From positions 1 through 17,808 of the forward strand of contig CANQZF010000011.1 in the NCBI GenBank assembly GCA_947628265.1: 17,808 bases of DNA. The letters are read 5' to 3'. The stretch is from an uncultured Oscillospiraceae bacterium (GTDB lineage Bacteria; Bacillota; Clostridia; Oscillospirales; Oscillospiraceae). The notes under the pieces were generated by a model that was not told where the DNA came from, did not search any database, and was given only the letters and a program-made list of their open reading frames with translations. Within the stretch, counting starts at the first letter, position 1. Every line of letters begins with the position of its first letter. Made by a program: the position numbers and the translations under genes. Of this stretch, positions 1-6,939 are shown piece by piece.

Positions 1-198
1 GTGGAGCCCCCCAACTTTGTGGAGCTGGAGATCACCGACACTGACCCCGGCTTTGCCGGCAACACCGCCACCAACACCTTGAAGCCCGCCACGCTGGAGA
101 CCGGCGCCGAGATCAAGGTCCCCCTCTTCATCAACGTCGGCGATAAGATCCGCATCGACACCCGCACCGGCGAATATCTTGAGCGGGCAAAGGGTTAA
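1..198 (+). CDS. efp: Elongation factor P, C-terminal part (5'-truncated by window edge)
   Basis: EF-P binds between the ribosomal P and E sites and relieves stalling at polyproline stretches. The 65 visible residues match the end of EF-P: a VEPPNFVELEIT stretch, then DTDPGFAGNTATNTLKPATLETGA, and the closing IRIDTRTGEYLERA typical of the C-terminal OB domain (domain III). The N-terminal KOW-like domain and the tip residue that receives modification in some species lie outside the window. The reading frame runs in from the left edge and ends at TAA 196-198. The next gene is a CD1247-type protein; from memory this adjacency is common in Clostridia. Identification is firm because this end of the protein is highly conserved. 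Confidence 0.96.
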   Translation: MEPPNFVELEITDTDPGFAGNTATNTLKPATLETGAEIKVPLFINVGDKIRIDTRTGEYLERAKG

Positions 199-224
199 AC
201 TAAGTTCGTAAGACCGGGAAGCCG

Positions 225-249
225 CCGGCACCTTAAAGACCCGTGCCGG
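225..249 (+). other. GC-rich stem-loop in the efp 3' intergenic region
   Basis: A perfect 7-bp inverted repeat, CCGGCAC (225-231) and GTGCCGG (243-249), encloses an 11-nt loop. It lies between efp and the next gene. The following bases (taagtacttttattt) are only moderately T-rich, so this may be a weak intrinsic terminator, an attenuator or a processing site rather than a full stop. Confidence 0.4.
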
Positions 250-283
250 ATAAGTACTTTTATTTGAAATGGAGGGTAATCTT

Positions 284-778
284 ATGACACCTGCTGAGAA
301 AGTAGCTTATATCAAGGGCCTTATGGAGGGCATGGGCATGGATACCGGGAAGGGCGAGGGCAAGGTCCTCTCCGCCGTTCTGGATGTCCTGGAGGACCTG
401 GCTCTCGGACAGGAGGAGCTGGAGGATTCCGTCAGCGAGCTGAACGACGGCCTGGACGCCGTCTCCGACGACCTGGAGATGGTGGAGGATGTGGTCTACG
501 GCGAGGAGGAGGACGACGAGGACTCCTGCTGCTGCCACCATCACCATCATCACCACGACGACGAGGACGACGAGGAGTACGAGTACGAGGTGGAGTGCCC
601 CGCCTGCGGCGCTTCTTTCGTGCTGGAGGAGGACGACCTTGATCAGGGCGTCGTCCAGTGCCCCGAGTGCGGCGAGGCGTTGGAGCTGGACCTTGTTGAG
701 GAAGACGAGGACGAGGACTCCGACGACGATGACGACTACGAGGAGTACGACGCCGAGGACTTGGAGCCCGAGGAATAA
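284..778 (+). CDS. CD1247 N-terminal-domain-like acidic zinc-ribbon protein with Cys3-His7 cluster
   Basis: The protein has 164 residues. The N-terminal helical region (about 1-72, MTPAEKVAYIKGLMEGM...) resembles the clostridial family named after C. difficile CD1247, whose function is unknown to me. An extremely acidic linker follows, interrupted by three Cys (82-84) and seven consecutive His (85-91). A zinc ribbon comes next with CxxC pairs at C105/C108 and C126/C129, then an Asp/Glu-rich tail. I chose ATG 284 over ATG 269 because GGAGG at 271-275 sits 8 nt upstream of 284 and would lie inside the longer reading. A strong terminator follows. The zinc ribbon and His/Cys cluster suggest metal binding, but any regulatory or nucleic-acid role is inference. 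The family name is from memory and fits the position after efp. Confidence 0.85.
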   Translation: MTPAEKVAYIKGLMEGMGMDTGKGEGKVLSAVLDVLEDLALGQEELEDSVSELNDGLDAVSDDLEMVEDVVYGEEEDDEDSCCCHHHHHHHDDEDDEEYEYEVECPACGASFVLEEDDLDQGVVQCPECGEALELDLVEEDEDEDSDDDDDYEEYDAEDLEPEE

Positions 779-794
779 TCAAGCAGCAACATCG

Positions 795-823
795 AAAAGG
801 CCGCCCGATGGACGGCCTTTTTT
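795..823 (+). terminator. Rho-independent terminator after the CD1247-like gene
   Basis: The 9-bp arms AAAAGGCCG (795-803) and CGGCCTTTT (813-821) form a stem that runs into a T6 tract (818-823), 17 nt after the stop codon. This is a textbook intrinsic terminator. Only about 25 nt separate it from the next start codon, so the ABC-F gene downstream either depends on read-through or has a promoter upstream of or overlapping the hairpin. Confidence 0.88.
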
Positions 824-847
824 CGTGGTATTACCATTGGAGCCATT

Positions 848-2719
848 ATGATCGATCTTTCCGTTCAGAAAATCAGAATAGCCTTTGAAAAGGGCAACGA
901 CATCTTGAAGGGCGTGACCTTTGACGTCAATACCGGGGAGCACATCGGCATCCTGGGGCGCAACGGGGCGGGGAAGACCACCCTTTTCCGTATTATCTCC
1001 GGGGAGCTCACTTCCGACGAGGGCGTTGTCGTCACGGCCCCCGGAAAGCGCGTGGGCGTTCTCAGCCAGATCCCCGTCTACCCGGAGGGCTTCACCGGCG
1101 AGGACGTGCTGAGGGCCGCCCAGAGGCGCATCGAGCGGATGGGGGAGGAGATGGAGGCCCTGGCCGCCCGGATGGCCGCCGGGGACGCAAGCTCCGACAC
1201 CCTCCGGGCCTACGACAGGCTCTCCGCCGAATTTCTCAGGCTCGGCGGCTACGAGCTGGAGCGGTTCCGGGACACGGTGGCAAACGGTCTCGGCATCCCC
1301 CGTGTCCAGCGGGAGCAGCCCTATGAGGAGCTCTCCGGCGGGGAGCGGACCCGGCTCAACCTGGCCCGGCTTATTTTGGAGGACACGGACATTTTGCTGC
1401 TGGACGAGCCCACAAACCATCTGGACATGTCGGCCTCCGAGTGGCTGGAGGACTATATCAATAAGTTTAAGGGCACGGTGCTGGCCATCTCCCACGACCG
1501 CTACTTTTTGGACAGAACGGTCAGCCGCATCGTGGAGATCGTGGACGGCCTTCCGGAATTCTACAGCGGCAACTACTCCTTCTACCTTCAGGAGAAGCGC
1601 CGGCGGTACGAGGAGCGCCTGAAGCAGTACGAGAAGCAGGAGGCCAAGATCGCCCAGCTCCAAAAGGCCGCCGACGATCTGCATCTATGGGCCTTCATGG
1701 GGGCGGACAAGCTCCACAAGCGGGCCTTCTCCATGGAAAAGCGCATTGAAAAAATGCGCGTCACCGATAGACCGAAGCAGGAGGCGAAGATGAAGTCCCG
1801 CTTCGGGGAGGAGGAATTTCGCGGAGACGAGGTGCTTTTGATGCGTGGCGTCACCAAAGCTTTCGACCAAAAGCGCATCCTTGACGAGACGGAGCTTTTG
1901 ATGGAGCCGGGGGAGCGGGTGGCCCTCATCGGCGACAACGGCACCGGCAAGTCCACGCTCATTAAGATGATTATGGGTCTGGAGCCGGAGGACTCCGGCT
2001 TTATAAGGCTGGGCCCCGCCGTCAAGTGCGCGTATCTTCCCCAGACCGTGACCTTCGCCGACGAAAACCTCTCCGTTTTGGAGACCATGATGTACGAGGC
2101 CAAATGCACTCAGCAGGAGGCCCGGGACAGGCTCGCGGCGTTCCTCTTCCGGGGCGACGGCGTCTTTACGGAGGTGAGGGCCCTGTCCGGCGGGGAGCGC
2201 AGCCGTTTGAAGCTCTGCATGCTGATGAAGTCGGACATCAATCTCCTCATTCTGGACGAGCCCACCAACCACCTGGACGTGGCAAGCCGCGAGTGGATCG
2301 AGGACGCCCTTTCCGACTACACCGAGGCGCTTTTGTTCGTCTCCCACGACCGCTATTTCATCAGCCGCTTCGCCACCCGCATCTGGGCCATGGGCGGCGG
2401 GACGCTCCGGGACTACCGCATGGGCTACGAGGAGTACCGGGCATACCTGGACCGCCAAAAGCAGCTTGCCCAGACCGCCGCCGTAAAGACGGAAAAGCCG
2501 GTGAAGGAGCCAAAAAAGCCCGCCGCCTCCAAAGAGCGGAGCACGGCGAGGCTTGAGCGGGAGATCGGCCAGCTGGAGGCGAAGATCGCGGAAAACGAGG
2601 CCTCCCAGGAGGCCGCCGCCACGGACTATCAGCGGCTCATGGAGCTGACAGAGGAGCACGGGGCGCTCTCGGCAAAGCTGGAGGAGCTCTATCGCGCGTG
2701 GGAGGAGGCGATGGAATGA
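848..2719 (+). CDS. ABC-F family ATPase (ribosome-associated, Uup/YdiF/YfmR-like)
   Basis: This is a soluble twin-ATPase protein of 623 residues with no membrane domain. ABC-F proteins bind the ribosomal E site and ease stalled or slow translation; some confer antibiotic resistance. NBD1 has Walker A GRNGAGKT (37-44), signature LSGGE (162-166) and Walker B ILLLDEP (182-188) followed by TNHLD. NBD2 has Walker A GDNGTGKS (362-369), LSGGE (446-450) and LLILDEP (466-472) with TNHLD. The charged helical linker between the domains is of ordinary length, without the long extension of many resistance types. Residues from about 545 to the end form a Lys/Glu-rich coiled coil like the Uup-type C-terminal domain. 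I therefore favour a housekeeping translation factor, but the exact subfamily cannot be settled by eye. The start has a modest GGAG about 6 nt upstream. The stop overlaps the next start (ATGA). Confidence 0.93.
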   Translation: MIDLSVQKIRIAFEKGNDILKGVTFDVNTGEHIGILGRNGAGKTTLFRIISGELTSDEGVVVTAPGKRVGVLSQIPVYPEGFTGEDVLRAAQRRIERMGEEMEALAARMAAGDASSDTLRAYDRLSAEFLRLGGYELERFRDTVANGLGIPRVQREQPYEELSGGERTRLNLARLILEDTDILLLDEPTNHLDMSASEWLEDYINKFKGTVLAISHDRYFLDRTVSRIVEIVDGLPEFYSGNYSFYLQEKRRRYEERLKQYEKQEAKIAQLQKAADDLHLWAFMGADKLHKRAFSMEKRIEKMRVTDRPKQEAKMKSRFGEEEFRGDEVLLMRGVTKAFDQKRILDETELLMEPGERVALIGDNGTGKSTLIKMIMGLEPEDSGFIRLGPAVKCAYLPQTVTFADENLSVLETMMYEAKCTQQEARDRLAAFLFRGDGVFTEVRALSGGERSRLKLCMLMKSDINLLILDEPTNHLDVASREWIEDALSDYTEALLFVSHDRYFISRFATRIWAMGGGTLRDYRMGYEEYRAYLDRQKQLAQTAAVKTEKPVKEPKKPAASKERSTARLEREIGQLEAKIAENEASQEAAATDYQRLMELTEEHGALSAKLEELYRAWEEAME

Positions 2720-3471
2720 AGAAGTACAGGGGCTATCTTATCGCCGCTTTGGTGCTTTTCGTCCTGTCGGTGTTCTTCATCTTCGCCCTGGCGGGATACG
2801 GCTTTTTGGGGCTGTGCTTCTTTGGGGCGGCGGTTTTGACGCTGCTGTACATGGGCCTCAAGGCCCTGGGAGTGAAACATGAAAAACCGGCCCGGACCTT
2901 AAAACGTATTTTGACCTGCGCCGTCCTTCTGGGGGCGTTGGCCGCCGCCGTCACCGAGGGCGTTGTCGTTTCCGAGGCCGTCAGCGCCGGGAAGAGCGGG
3001 GGAGACTACGCCATTGTCCTGGGCGCCGGCGTGGACGGCACCAGGCCCAGCCTCTCCCTGAGAGCGCGGTTGGAGGCGGCCCTGAGATTTGCGGAGGCCA
3101 ACCCGGACGCCATCCTCATCCTCTCCGGCGGACAGGGCGGCGGGGAGGACATCTCCGAGGCCCGGTGTATGTATGATTGGCTTGTGGACAAAGGAATCGA
3201 CCCCGCGCGGCTCATTCTGGAGGACAAGTCCACCGATACCCGGGAAAATCTCACCTATTCCCTGGAGAAGCTCCGGGCGCTGGACCCGGATTTCGGGACC
3301 GTCACCATCATCACCGCCGGCTACCACATCGCCCGCGCCCGGATGATGGCGGAGGACCTGGGCTACCCCCAGACCGCCGCCTACGCCGCCCACACCAGCC
3401 TTCCCGTCCTGGAGCTCAACTACTACCTCCGGGAGATCCCCGCCATCTGGTGGTATCTCATATCGGGATAA
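2716..3471 (+). CDS. YdcF/SanA/ElyC-type (DUF218) membrane protein
   Basis: The product has 251 residues. Three hydrophobic segments (about 8-27, 29-50 and 64-86) precede a DUF218 domain from about residue 97 to 240. The domain shows DYAIVLGAG at its start, ILILSGGQG near 133-141, EDISEA, a STDTRENL stretch (172-179) and TIITAGYHIARA (198-208), the usual layout of this family. Characterised relatives (SanA, ElyC) affect envelope integrity or peptidoglycan-precursor handling; the chemistry of this one is unknown. The start at 2716 overlaps the ABC-F stop by four bases and has GGAGGAGG at 2701-2708, so the two genes are translationally coupled. A GTG at 2698 in the same frame is less likely because it would sit upstream of that ribosome site. 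A bidirectional terminator follows. Confidence 0.92.
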   Translation: MKKYRGYLIAALVLFVLSVFFIFALAGYGFLGLCFFGAAVLTLLYMGLKALGVKHEKPARTLKRILTCAVLLGALAAAVTEGVVVSEAVSAGKSGGDYAIVLGAGVDGTRPSLSLRARLEAALRFAEANPDAILILSGGQGGGEDISEARCMYDWLVDKGIDPARLILEDKSTDTRENLTYSLEKLRALDPDFGTVTIITAGYHIARARMMAEDLGYPQTAAYAAHTSLPVLELNYYLREIPAIWWYLISG

Positions 3472-3475
3472 AAAT

Positions 3476-3504
3476 AAAGCGGTACGGATGATCCGTACCG
3501 CTTT
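3476..3504. terminator. Bidirectional terminator between convergent genes
   Basis: A perfect 13-bp stem, AAAGCGGTACGGA (3476-3488) and its complement (3492-3504), has a 3-nt loop. It lies between the plus-strand DUF218 gene and the minus-strand CarD gene, which end 46 nt apart. On the minus strand the stem is followed by a T-rich tract (complement of 3465-3480), making it a strong terminator for carD. The plus-strand side is less T-rich. Confidence 0.85.
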
Positions 3505-3516
3505 ATAAAATGGGCT

Positions 3517-4044
3517 TTATCCGTTAAATTCTCCTCCGGCCTCGATGGTGGCCAGGGCGTTTTCGATGTAGCCGTGGACCTCGCTGCGGTCGATGTCCAG
3601 CGCCACGGCAAGCTCCCCGTAGAGCATATCCTCGGCCCGCTTCATGTACCGCTCGTCGATCTGGCCCAGCTTCTTGCCCTGGGCGGCCACGTGGCTGCGC
3701 TTGAGCCACACGTCCTTCATGAGCTTCACAAGCCCCGCGCAGGTGTAGGACTGGATGGCCTGTTGGTAGTGCTCCGTCAAAAAGCGCAGGTTGGAGTTCT
3801 CGTAGAGCTCCCCGCTGACCTCCGGCATGGTGCGGATGAGGTCGATGGCCTCCTCCCGGCTGATGACCGGGCGCATGAACACGTTGGTGTCCACCGGCGC
3901 GAAGACCCGCCCCGTGCGGTAGAGGGGCGACAGGGTATAGTAGAGCCTGTCCTTGTTGGCACCGGACACGTTGGGAGAGCCGATGTCCTCCACAACACAG
4001 ACCCCCTCCCCAGCGTAGACGATATAATCTCCCGTATCAAACAT
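3517..4044 (-). CDS. CarD/CdnL-family transcriptional regulator
   Basis: The protein has 175 residues. It begins MFDTGDYIVYAGEGVCVVEDI and continues into DRLYYTLSPLY, a CarD_CdnL_TRCF N-terminal Tudor-like module, which in this family binds the RNA polymerase beta subunit. The rest is a helical C-terminal region that in CarD/CdnL contacts promoter DNA near the -10 element. Members of the family stabilise open promoter complexes. I chose the start at 4044 because GGGAGAG lies about 9 nt upstream on the minus strand and the family consensus begins at this Met; an 11-residue N-terminal extension to 4077 is possible but unsupported. It is transcribed alone, divergent from the redox operon and convergent with the DUF218 gene. 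Confidence 0.93.
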   Translation of the reverse strand: MFDTGDYIVYAGEGVCVVEDIGSPNVSGANKDRLYYTLSPLYRTGRVFAPVDTNVFMRPVISREEAIDLIRTMPEVSGELYENSNLRFLTEHYQQAIQSYTCAGLVKLMKDVWLKRSHVAAQGKKLGQIDERYMKRAEDMLYGELAVALDIDRSEVHGYIENALATIEAGGEFNG

Positions 4045-4115
4045 ACAATAGCACTCTCCCAAGACTTTACACAGCACAATTTCCGAATATTTACTCTTAT
4101 CCCAATTCTATATAC

Positions 4116-4144
4116 AGTATACCACATATTTTCTCCGAATGTAA
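4116..4144 (-). promoter_or_regulatory. Probable sigma-A promoter for the carD-like gene
   Basis: Read on the minus strand: TTACAT (complement of 4139-4144), a 17-nt spacer, then TATACT (complement of 4116-4121). The -10 is close to consensus while the -35 matches less well. It leaves a 5' leader of about 65 nt before the start at 4044. Confidence 0.5.
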
Positions 4145-4204
4145 GCACAAAGTTTCAAAAATCATAAAAAAGTATGAATAATTTCGATTTTACAAAAAAT
4201 AATC

Positions 4205-4233
4205 TTGTAATTTTGGAAGAAAAAAACTATAAT
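4205..4233 (+). promoter_or_regulatory. Sigma-A promoter for the redox operon
   Basis: TTGTAA (4205-4210), a 17-nt spacer, then a perfect TATAAT (4228-4233), about 33 nt upstream of the aldo/keto reductase start. The surrounding 4080-4266 region is strongly AT-rich compared with the flanking genes, as expected for a divergent promoter region. Confidence 0.75.
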
Positions 4234-4266
4234 TAGGACATCAACACCCTTGAAAGGAGACTTTTC

Positions 4267-5388
4267 ATGAAAAAACTTGGCTTCGGCCTGATGCGCCTGC
4301 CCACCACGGACCCCAAGGACCAGAAGAGCATCGATATGCCGGTGCTTTGCCGCATGGTGGACACGTTTTTGGAGCGCGGCTATACATATTTTGACACCGC
4401 CTACATGTACCACGACCACCAGAGCGAGATCGCCATCCGGGAGGCCCTGGTGAAGCGCCACCCCAGGGACAGCTTCACCCTCACCACGAAGCTCCCCACT
4501 ATGTTCCTCAGGGAGGAGGGGGACCAGGAGCGCATTTTCGAGGAGCAGCGCCAAAAGTGCGGCGTGGAGTTCTTTGACTACTACCTCCTGCATAACATGA
4601 ATAGCCGCGTCCTCGATACCGTGGAGCGCCTTGACAGCTTCGGCTTTGCCCGCAAGCTCCGGGAGAAGGGAAAAATTCGCCACATCGGCTTTTCCTTCCA
4701 CGACAAGGCCGAGGTCTTAGATAAGCTCCTCACCGCCCACCCGGAGGTGGAGTTCGTCCAGCTCCAGCTCAATTACTTAGATTGGGAGTCCGAACGCGTC
4801 CAGTCACGGCTCTGCTACGAGACCGCCGTCCGCCACGGGAAAAAGGTCATCGTCATGGAGCCCGTCAAGGGCGGCGCTCTGGCCGCGCTTCCGGCGGAGG
4901 GGGAGGCCCTTTTGAAGGCCGCCGACCCCGACGCCAGCCTCGCCTCCTGGGCCATCCGCTTCGCCGCCAGCCTCCCGGAGGTCTTCGTGGTCCTCTCCGG
5001 CATGAGCAATTTAGAGCAGCTGGAGGACAACACGGGCTTCATGTCCGACTTCAAGCCCCTGACGGACGACGAGCGCGGGATGCTGGCCAAGTGCGCGGAC
5101 ATCATCAACAACTATACCGCCGTGCCCTGCACCGCCTGTCACTACTGCACCGAGGGCTGTCCCATGGGCATCGCCATCCCGGACATCTTCGCCATGTACA
5201 ACAAGAGCGCCAAGGCAAAGCTCCTGCGCTCCTGGCGCGACCCGGGAAAAGAGGAATACGCTGAATTCATAAAATCCCACGCCAAGGCCTCCGACTGCGT
5301 CCAATGCGGCCAGTGCGAGGGCGCGTGCCCCCAGCACATCGGCGTCATCAAGGCCCTCCAAGACGTCGTCGCCGCCTTTGAAAACTGA
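4267..5388 (+). CDS. Aldo/keto reductase with C-terminal double 4Fe-4S motif
   Basis: The protein has 373 residues. Residues 1 to about 275 form an aldo/keto reductase barrel: GFGLMRLP near the start, FDTAYMY around 42-48, and a likely catalytic tetrad of D43, Y48, K75 (LTTKLPT) and H109 (YYLLHN). The C-terminal part adds ferredoxin-type cysteines C288-x2-C291-x2-C294-x3-C298-P and C344-x2-C347-x2-C350-x3-C354-P. This architecture (COG1453 type) is common in anaerobes and implies electron transfer to or from ferredoxin rather than only NADPH. The substrate is unknown. A good Shine-Dalgarno (AAAGGAG, 4253-4259) precedes ATG 4267. The flavoprotein gene follows after only 14 nt, so the two are probably co-transcribed and may share electrons. 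Confidence 0.95.
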   Translation: MKKLGFGLMRLPTTDPKDQKSIDMPVLCRMVDTFLERGYTYFDTAYMYHDHQSEIAIREALVKRHPRDSFTLTTKLPTMFLREEGDQERIFEEQRQKCGVEFFDYYLLHNMNSRVLDTVERLDSFGFARKLREKGKIRHIGFSFHDKAEVLDKLLTAHPEVEFVQLQLNYLDWESERVQSRLCYETAVRHGKKVIVMEPVKGGALAALPAEGEALLKAADPDASLASWAIRFAASLPEVFVVLSGMSNLEQLEDNTGFMSDFKPLTDDERGMLAKCADIINNYTAVPCTACHYCTEGCPMGIAIPDIFAMYNKSAKAKLLRSWRDPGKEEYAEFIKSHAKASDCVQCGQCEGACPQHIGVIKALQDVVAAFEN

Positions 5389-5402
5389 TTTGAGGTGAAA
5401 TT

Positions 5403-6026
5403 ATGAAGGTTTTGCTTGTTAACGGCAGCCCCCACGAGAAGGGCTGCACCTACACCGCCCTTTCCGAGTGCGCCAAGACTCTGAACGAGGCCGGGATCGA
5501 GACGGACTTCTTCTGGCTGGGGACCGCCCCCATCGCCGGGTGCCGAGGCTGCGGCGGATGCCGGAAGGCCGGGAAATGCGTCTTCTCCGGGGATAAGGTC
5601 ACGGAATTTACCGAAATTTGCGACGCCTACGACGGCTTCATCTTCGGCTCCCCGGTCCACTACGCCGCCATGAGCGGCGCCATGACCAGCTTTATGGACC
5701 GTGTCTTCTACTCCGTGGGGTCCCGCCTTCGCTCAAAGCCCGGCGCGGGCGTGGTCTCCGCCCGCCGGGGCGGCACCACGGCGGCTCTCGACCAGCTCCA
5801 GAAGTATTTCTACATCACCGGGATGCCCATTCCCACCAGCCAGTATTGGCCCATGGTCCACGGCAACACCCCCGCCGAGGTCCGGGAGGACCTGGAGGGC
5901 CTCCAGACCATGCGCCTTCTTGGCGAGAACATGGCGTGGCTTTTAAAGTGCATCGAGGCCGGACGCGCCGCCGGTATCGATCCCCCCGCGAGACAGCAGA
6001 AGATCAACACAAATTTCGTCCGGTAA
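5403..6026 (+). CDS. Flavodoxin-fold NAD(P)H/FMN reductase, iron-sulfur-flavoprotein-like
   Basis: The protein has 207 residues with the NADPH-dependent FMN reductase fold. The N-terminal beta strand and phosphate loop read MKVLLVNGSPHEKGCTYTAL (1-20), and DGFIFGSPVHYAAMSG is the second FMN-contact loop. Between them lies a compact cysteine cluster C47-x2-C50-x2-C53-x5-C59, matching the CX2CX2CX4-7C pattern known for archaeal/clostridial iron-sulfur flavoproteins that bind a 4Fe-4S cluster. It probably shuttles electrons in the cytoplasm; its partner is plausibly the ferredoxin-fused reductase 14 nt upstream. The start at 5403 is supported by GAGGTGA (5392-5398). Plain flavodoxin-like quinone reductase activity is an alternative. 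A strong terminator ends the operon. Confidence 0.9.
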   Translation: MKVLLVNGSPHEKGCTYTALSECAKTLNEAGIETDFFWLGTAPIAGCRGCGGCRKAGKCVFSGDKVTEFTEICDAYDGFIFGSPVHYAAMSGAMTSFMDRVFYSVGSRLRSKPGAGVVSARRGGTTAALDQLQKYFYITGMPIPTSQYWPMVHGNTPAEVREDLEGLQTMRLLGENMAWLLKCIEAGRAAGIDPPARQQKINTNFVR

Positions 6027-6046
6027 AAATCCTTTTACATACAAAC

Positions 6047-6088
6047 AATACGGAGCATAGGCAAAATCGCCTTGCTCCGTATTTTTTT
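6047..6088 (+). terminator. Rho-independent terminator of the redox operon
   Basis: Perfect 11-bp arms AATACGGAGCA (6047-6057) and TGCTCCGTATT (6073-6083) with a 15-nt loop run into a T7 tract (6082-6088), 20 nt after the flavoprotein stop. It marks the left limit of the accessory block; the recombinase ribosome-binding site follows within 20 nt. Confidence 0.92.
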
Positions 6089-6117
6089 ATATCTATTTCA
6101 GCAGGGAGGTCTGCACT

Positions 6118-6723
6118 ATCGCAATTTACGGCTATATCCGGGTCAGCACCAGGGAGCAGAACGAGGACAGGCAGCTTGTCGCGCTCCATGAGCTGAACAT
6201 CCCGGAGAAAAACATCTATATGGACAAGCAATCCGGCAAGGACTTTGAACGCCCGCAGTACAAGCGGCTCGTGCGGCACATGAAAAAAGACGATCTTCTC
6301 TACATCAAGAGCATCGACCGTCTGGGCAGGAATTACGGGGAGATTTTGGAGCAATGGCGTGTTCTCACAAAAGAAAAAGGCATCGACATCGTGGTGCTGG
6401 ATATGCCCTTATTGGACACCCGGCGAGGGAAAGACCTGATGGGGACATTTCTCAGCGACATCGTGCTTCAAGTCCTCTCATTTGTAGCGGAGAACGAGCG
6501 CGTCAACATCCGCCAGCGTCAAAAAGAGGGAATCGCGGCGGCGAAAGCGCGTGGAGTGCGTTTCGGAAGACCGCCCCGGCCATTGCCGGAGAACTTCCAC
6601 AGCGCCTATAAGCGCTGGAAAGCAAAGAAAATCACCGGCACGACTGCGGCAAAGGAGTGCGGCATGGCGCTCTCCACCTTCCGCTACCGGGCGGCGATTT
6701 ACGAAAAGGCTAAGTTGTTGTAA
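6118..6723 (+). CDS. Small serine recombinase (resolvase/invertase family) with apparent ATC start
   Basis: Read from 6118 this is a complete 201-residue small serine recombinase. Residues 3-14 (IYGYIRVSTREQ) include the catalytic Ser10 and Arg8. LLYIKSIDRLGRN is the usual active-site segment, followed by GTFLSDIVLQVLSFVAENER, the long E helix and the RGVRFGRPPRPLP arm. The C-terminal helix-turn-helix covers about 165-195 (TAAKECGMALSTFRYR). The codon at the expected Met is ATC (6118-6120), 7 nt after a strong GGGAGGT (6104-6110). The frame is closed by TAG at 6058 and no ATG, GTG, TTG or CTG occurs between that stop and 6118. The first in-frame ATG, 6220, would delete Arg8 and Ser10 and give an inactive protein. 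It is therefore either initiated at ATC, recently inactivated by one base change, or a sequence error. No transposase partner is visible. Confidence 0.75.
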   Translation: MAIYGYIRVSTREQNEDRQLVALHELNIPEKNIYMDKQSGKDFERPQYKRLVRHMKKDDLLYIKSIDRLGRNYGEILEQWRVLTKEKGIDIVVLDMPLLDTRRGKDLMGTFLSDIVLQVLSFVAENERVNIRQRQKEGIAAAKARGVRFGRPPRPLPENFHSAYKRWKAKKITGTTAAKECGMALSTFRYRAAIYEKAKLL

Positions 6724-6732
6724 CCGGGGCAA

Positions 6733-6762
6733 TTTTACAGGAACGTGTACCTTTCTGTAAAA
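6733..6762. repeat. Dyad symmetry just downstream of the recombinase gene
   Basis: Perfect 8-bp arms TTTTACAG (6733-6740) and CTGTAAAA (6755-6762) span a 30-bp dyad starting 10 nt after the recombinase stop. There is no T-tract, which argues against a terminator. The size and position would suit a serine-recombinase crossover site or a protein-binding operator, but this is inference. The rest of 6763-6939 is AT-rich; I see a TCGAAC repeat (6845-6850 and 6861-6866) and a TATTAT (6890-6895) but no convincing -35 partner. Confidence 0.4.
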
Positions 6763-6939
6763 CGGTCTGGATGAGATTACATAGTCAATATACCACAATA
6801 CGGCATAAATGTCCACTGCTATTTTACAAAAATTACGTTTTTCATCGAACGGGTAAGATGTCGAACCTGGCTTACAAGATAGTACACTTTATTATGGGGA
6901 CATGTTTGAAAGAGTTCTAAAAAGAAAGGAATTTAAACT

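Noticed and set aside
779..2659. Long minus-strand open frames opposite the ABC-F gene
   Set aside because: The plus-strand frame carries all ABC-F motifs in order. The antisense frames lack ribosome sites and similarity to anything known.
848..2719. ABC-F gene as an antibiotic-resistance determinant
   Set aside because: The inter-domain linker appears of ordinary length and the protein has a Uup-like C-terminal coiled coil; a housekeeping role is more likely, though resistance cannot be excluded by eye.
6220..6723. Recombinase starting at ATG 6220
   Set aside because: This start has no suitable ribosome site and deletes the catalytic Ser10 and Arg8; the family sequence continues upstream to 6118.
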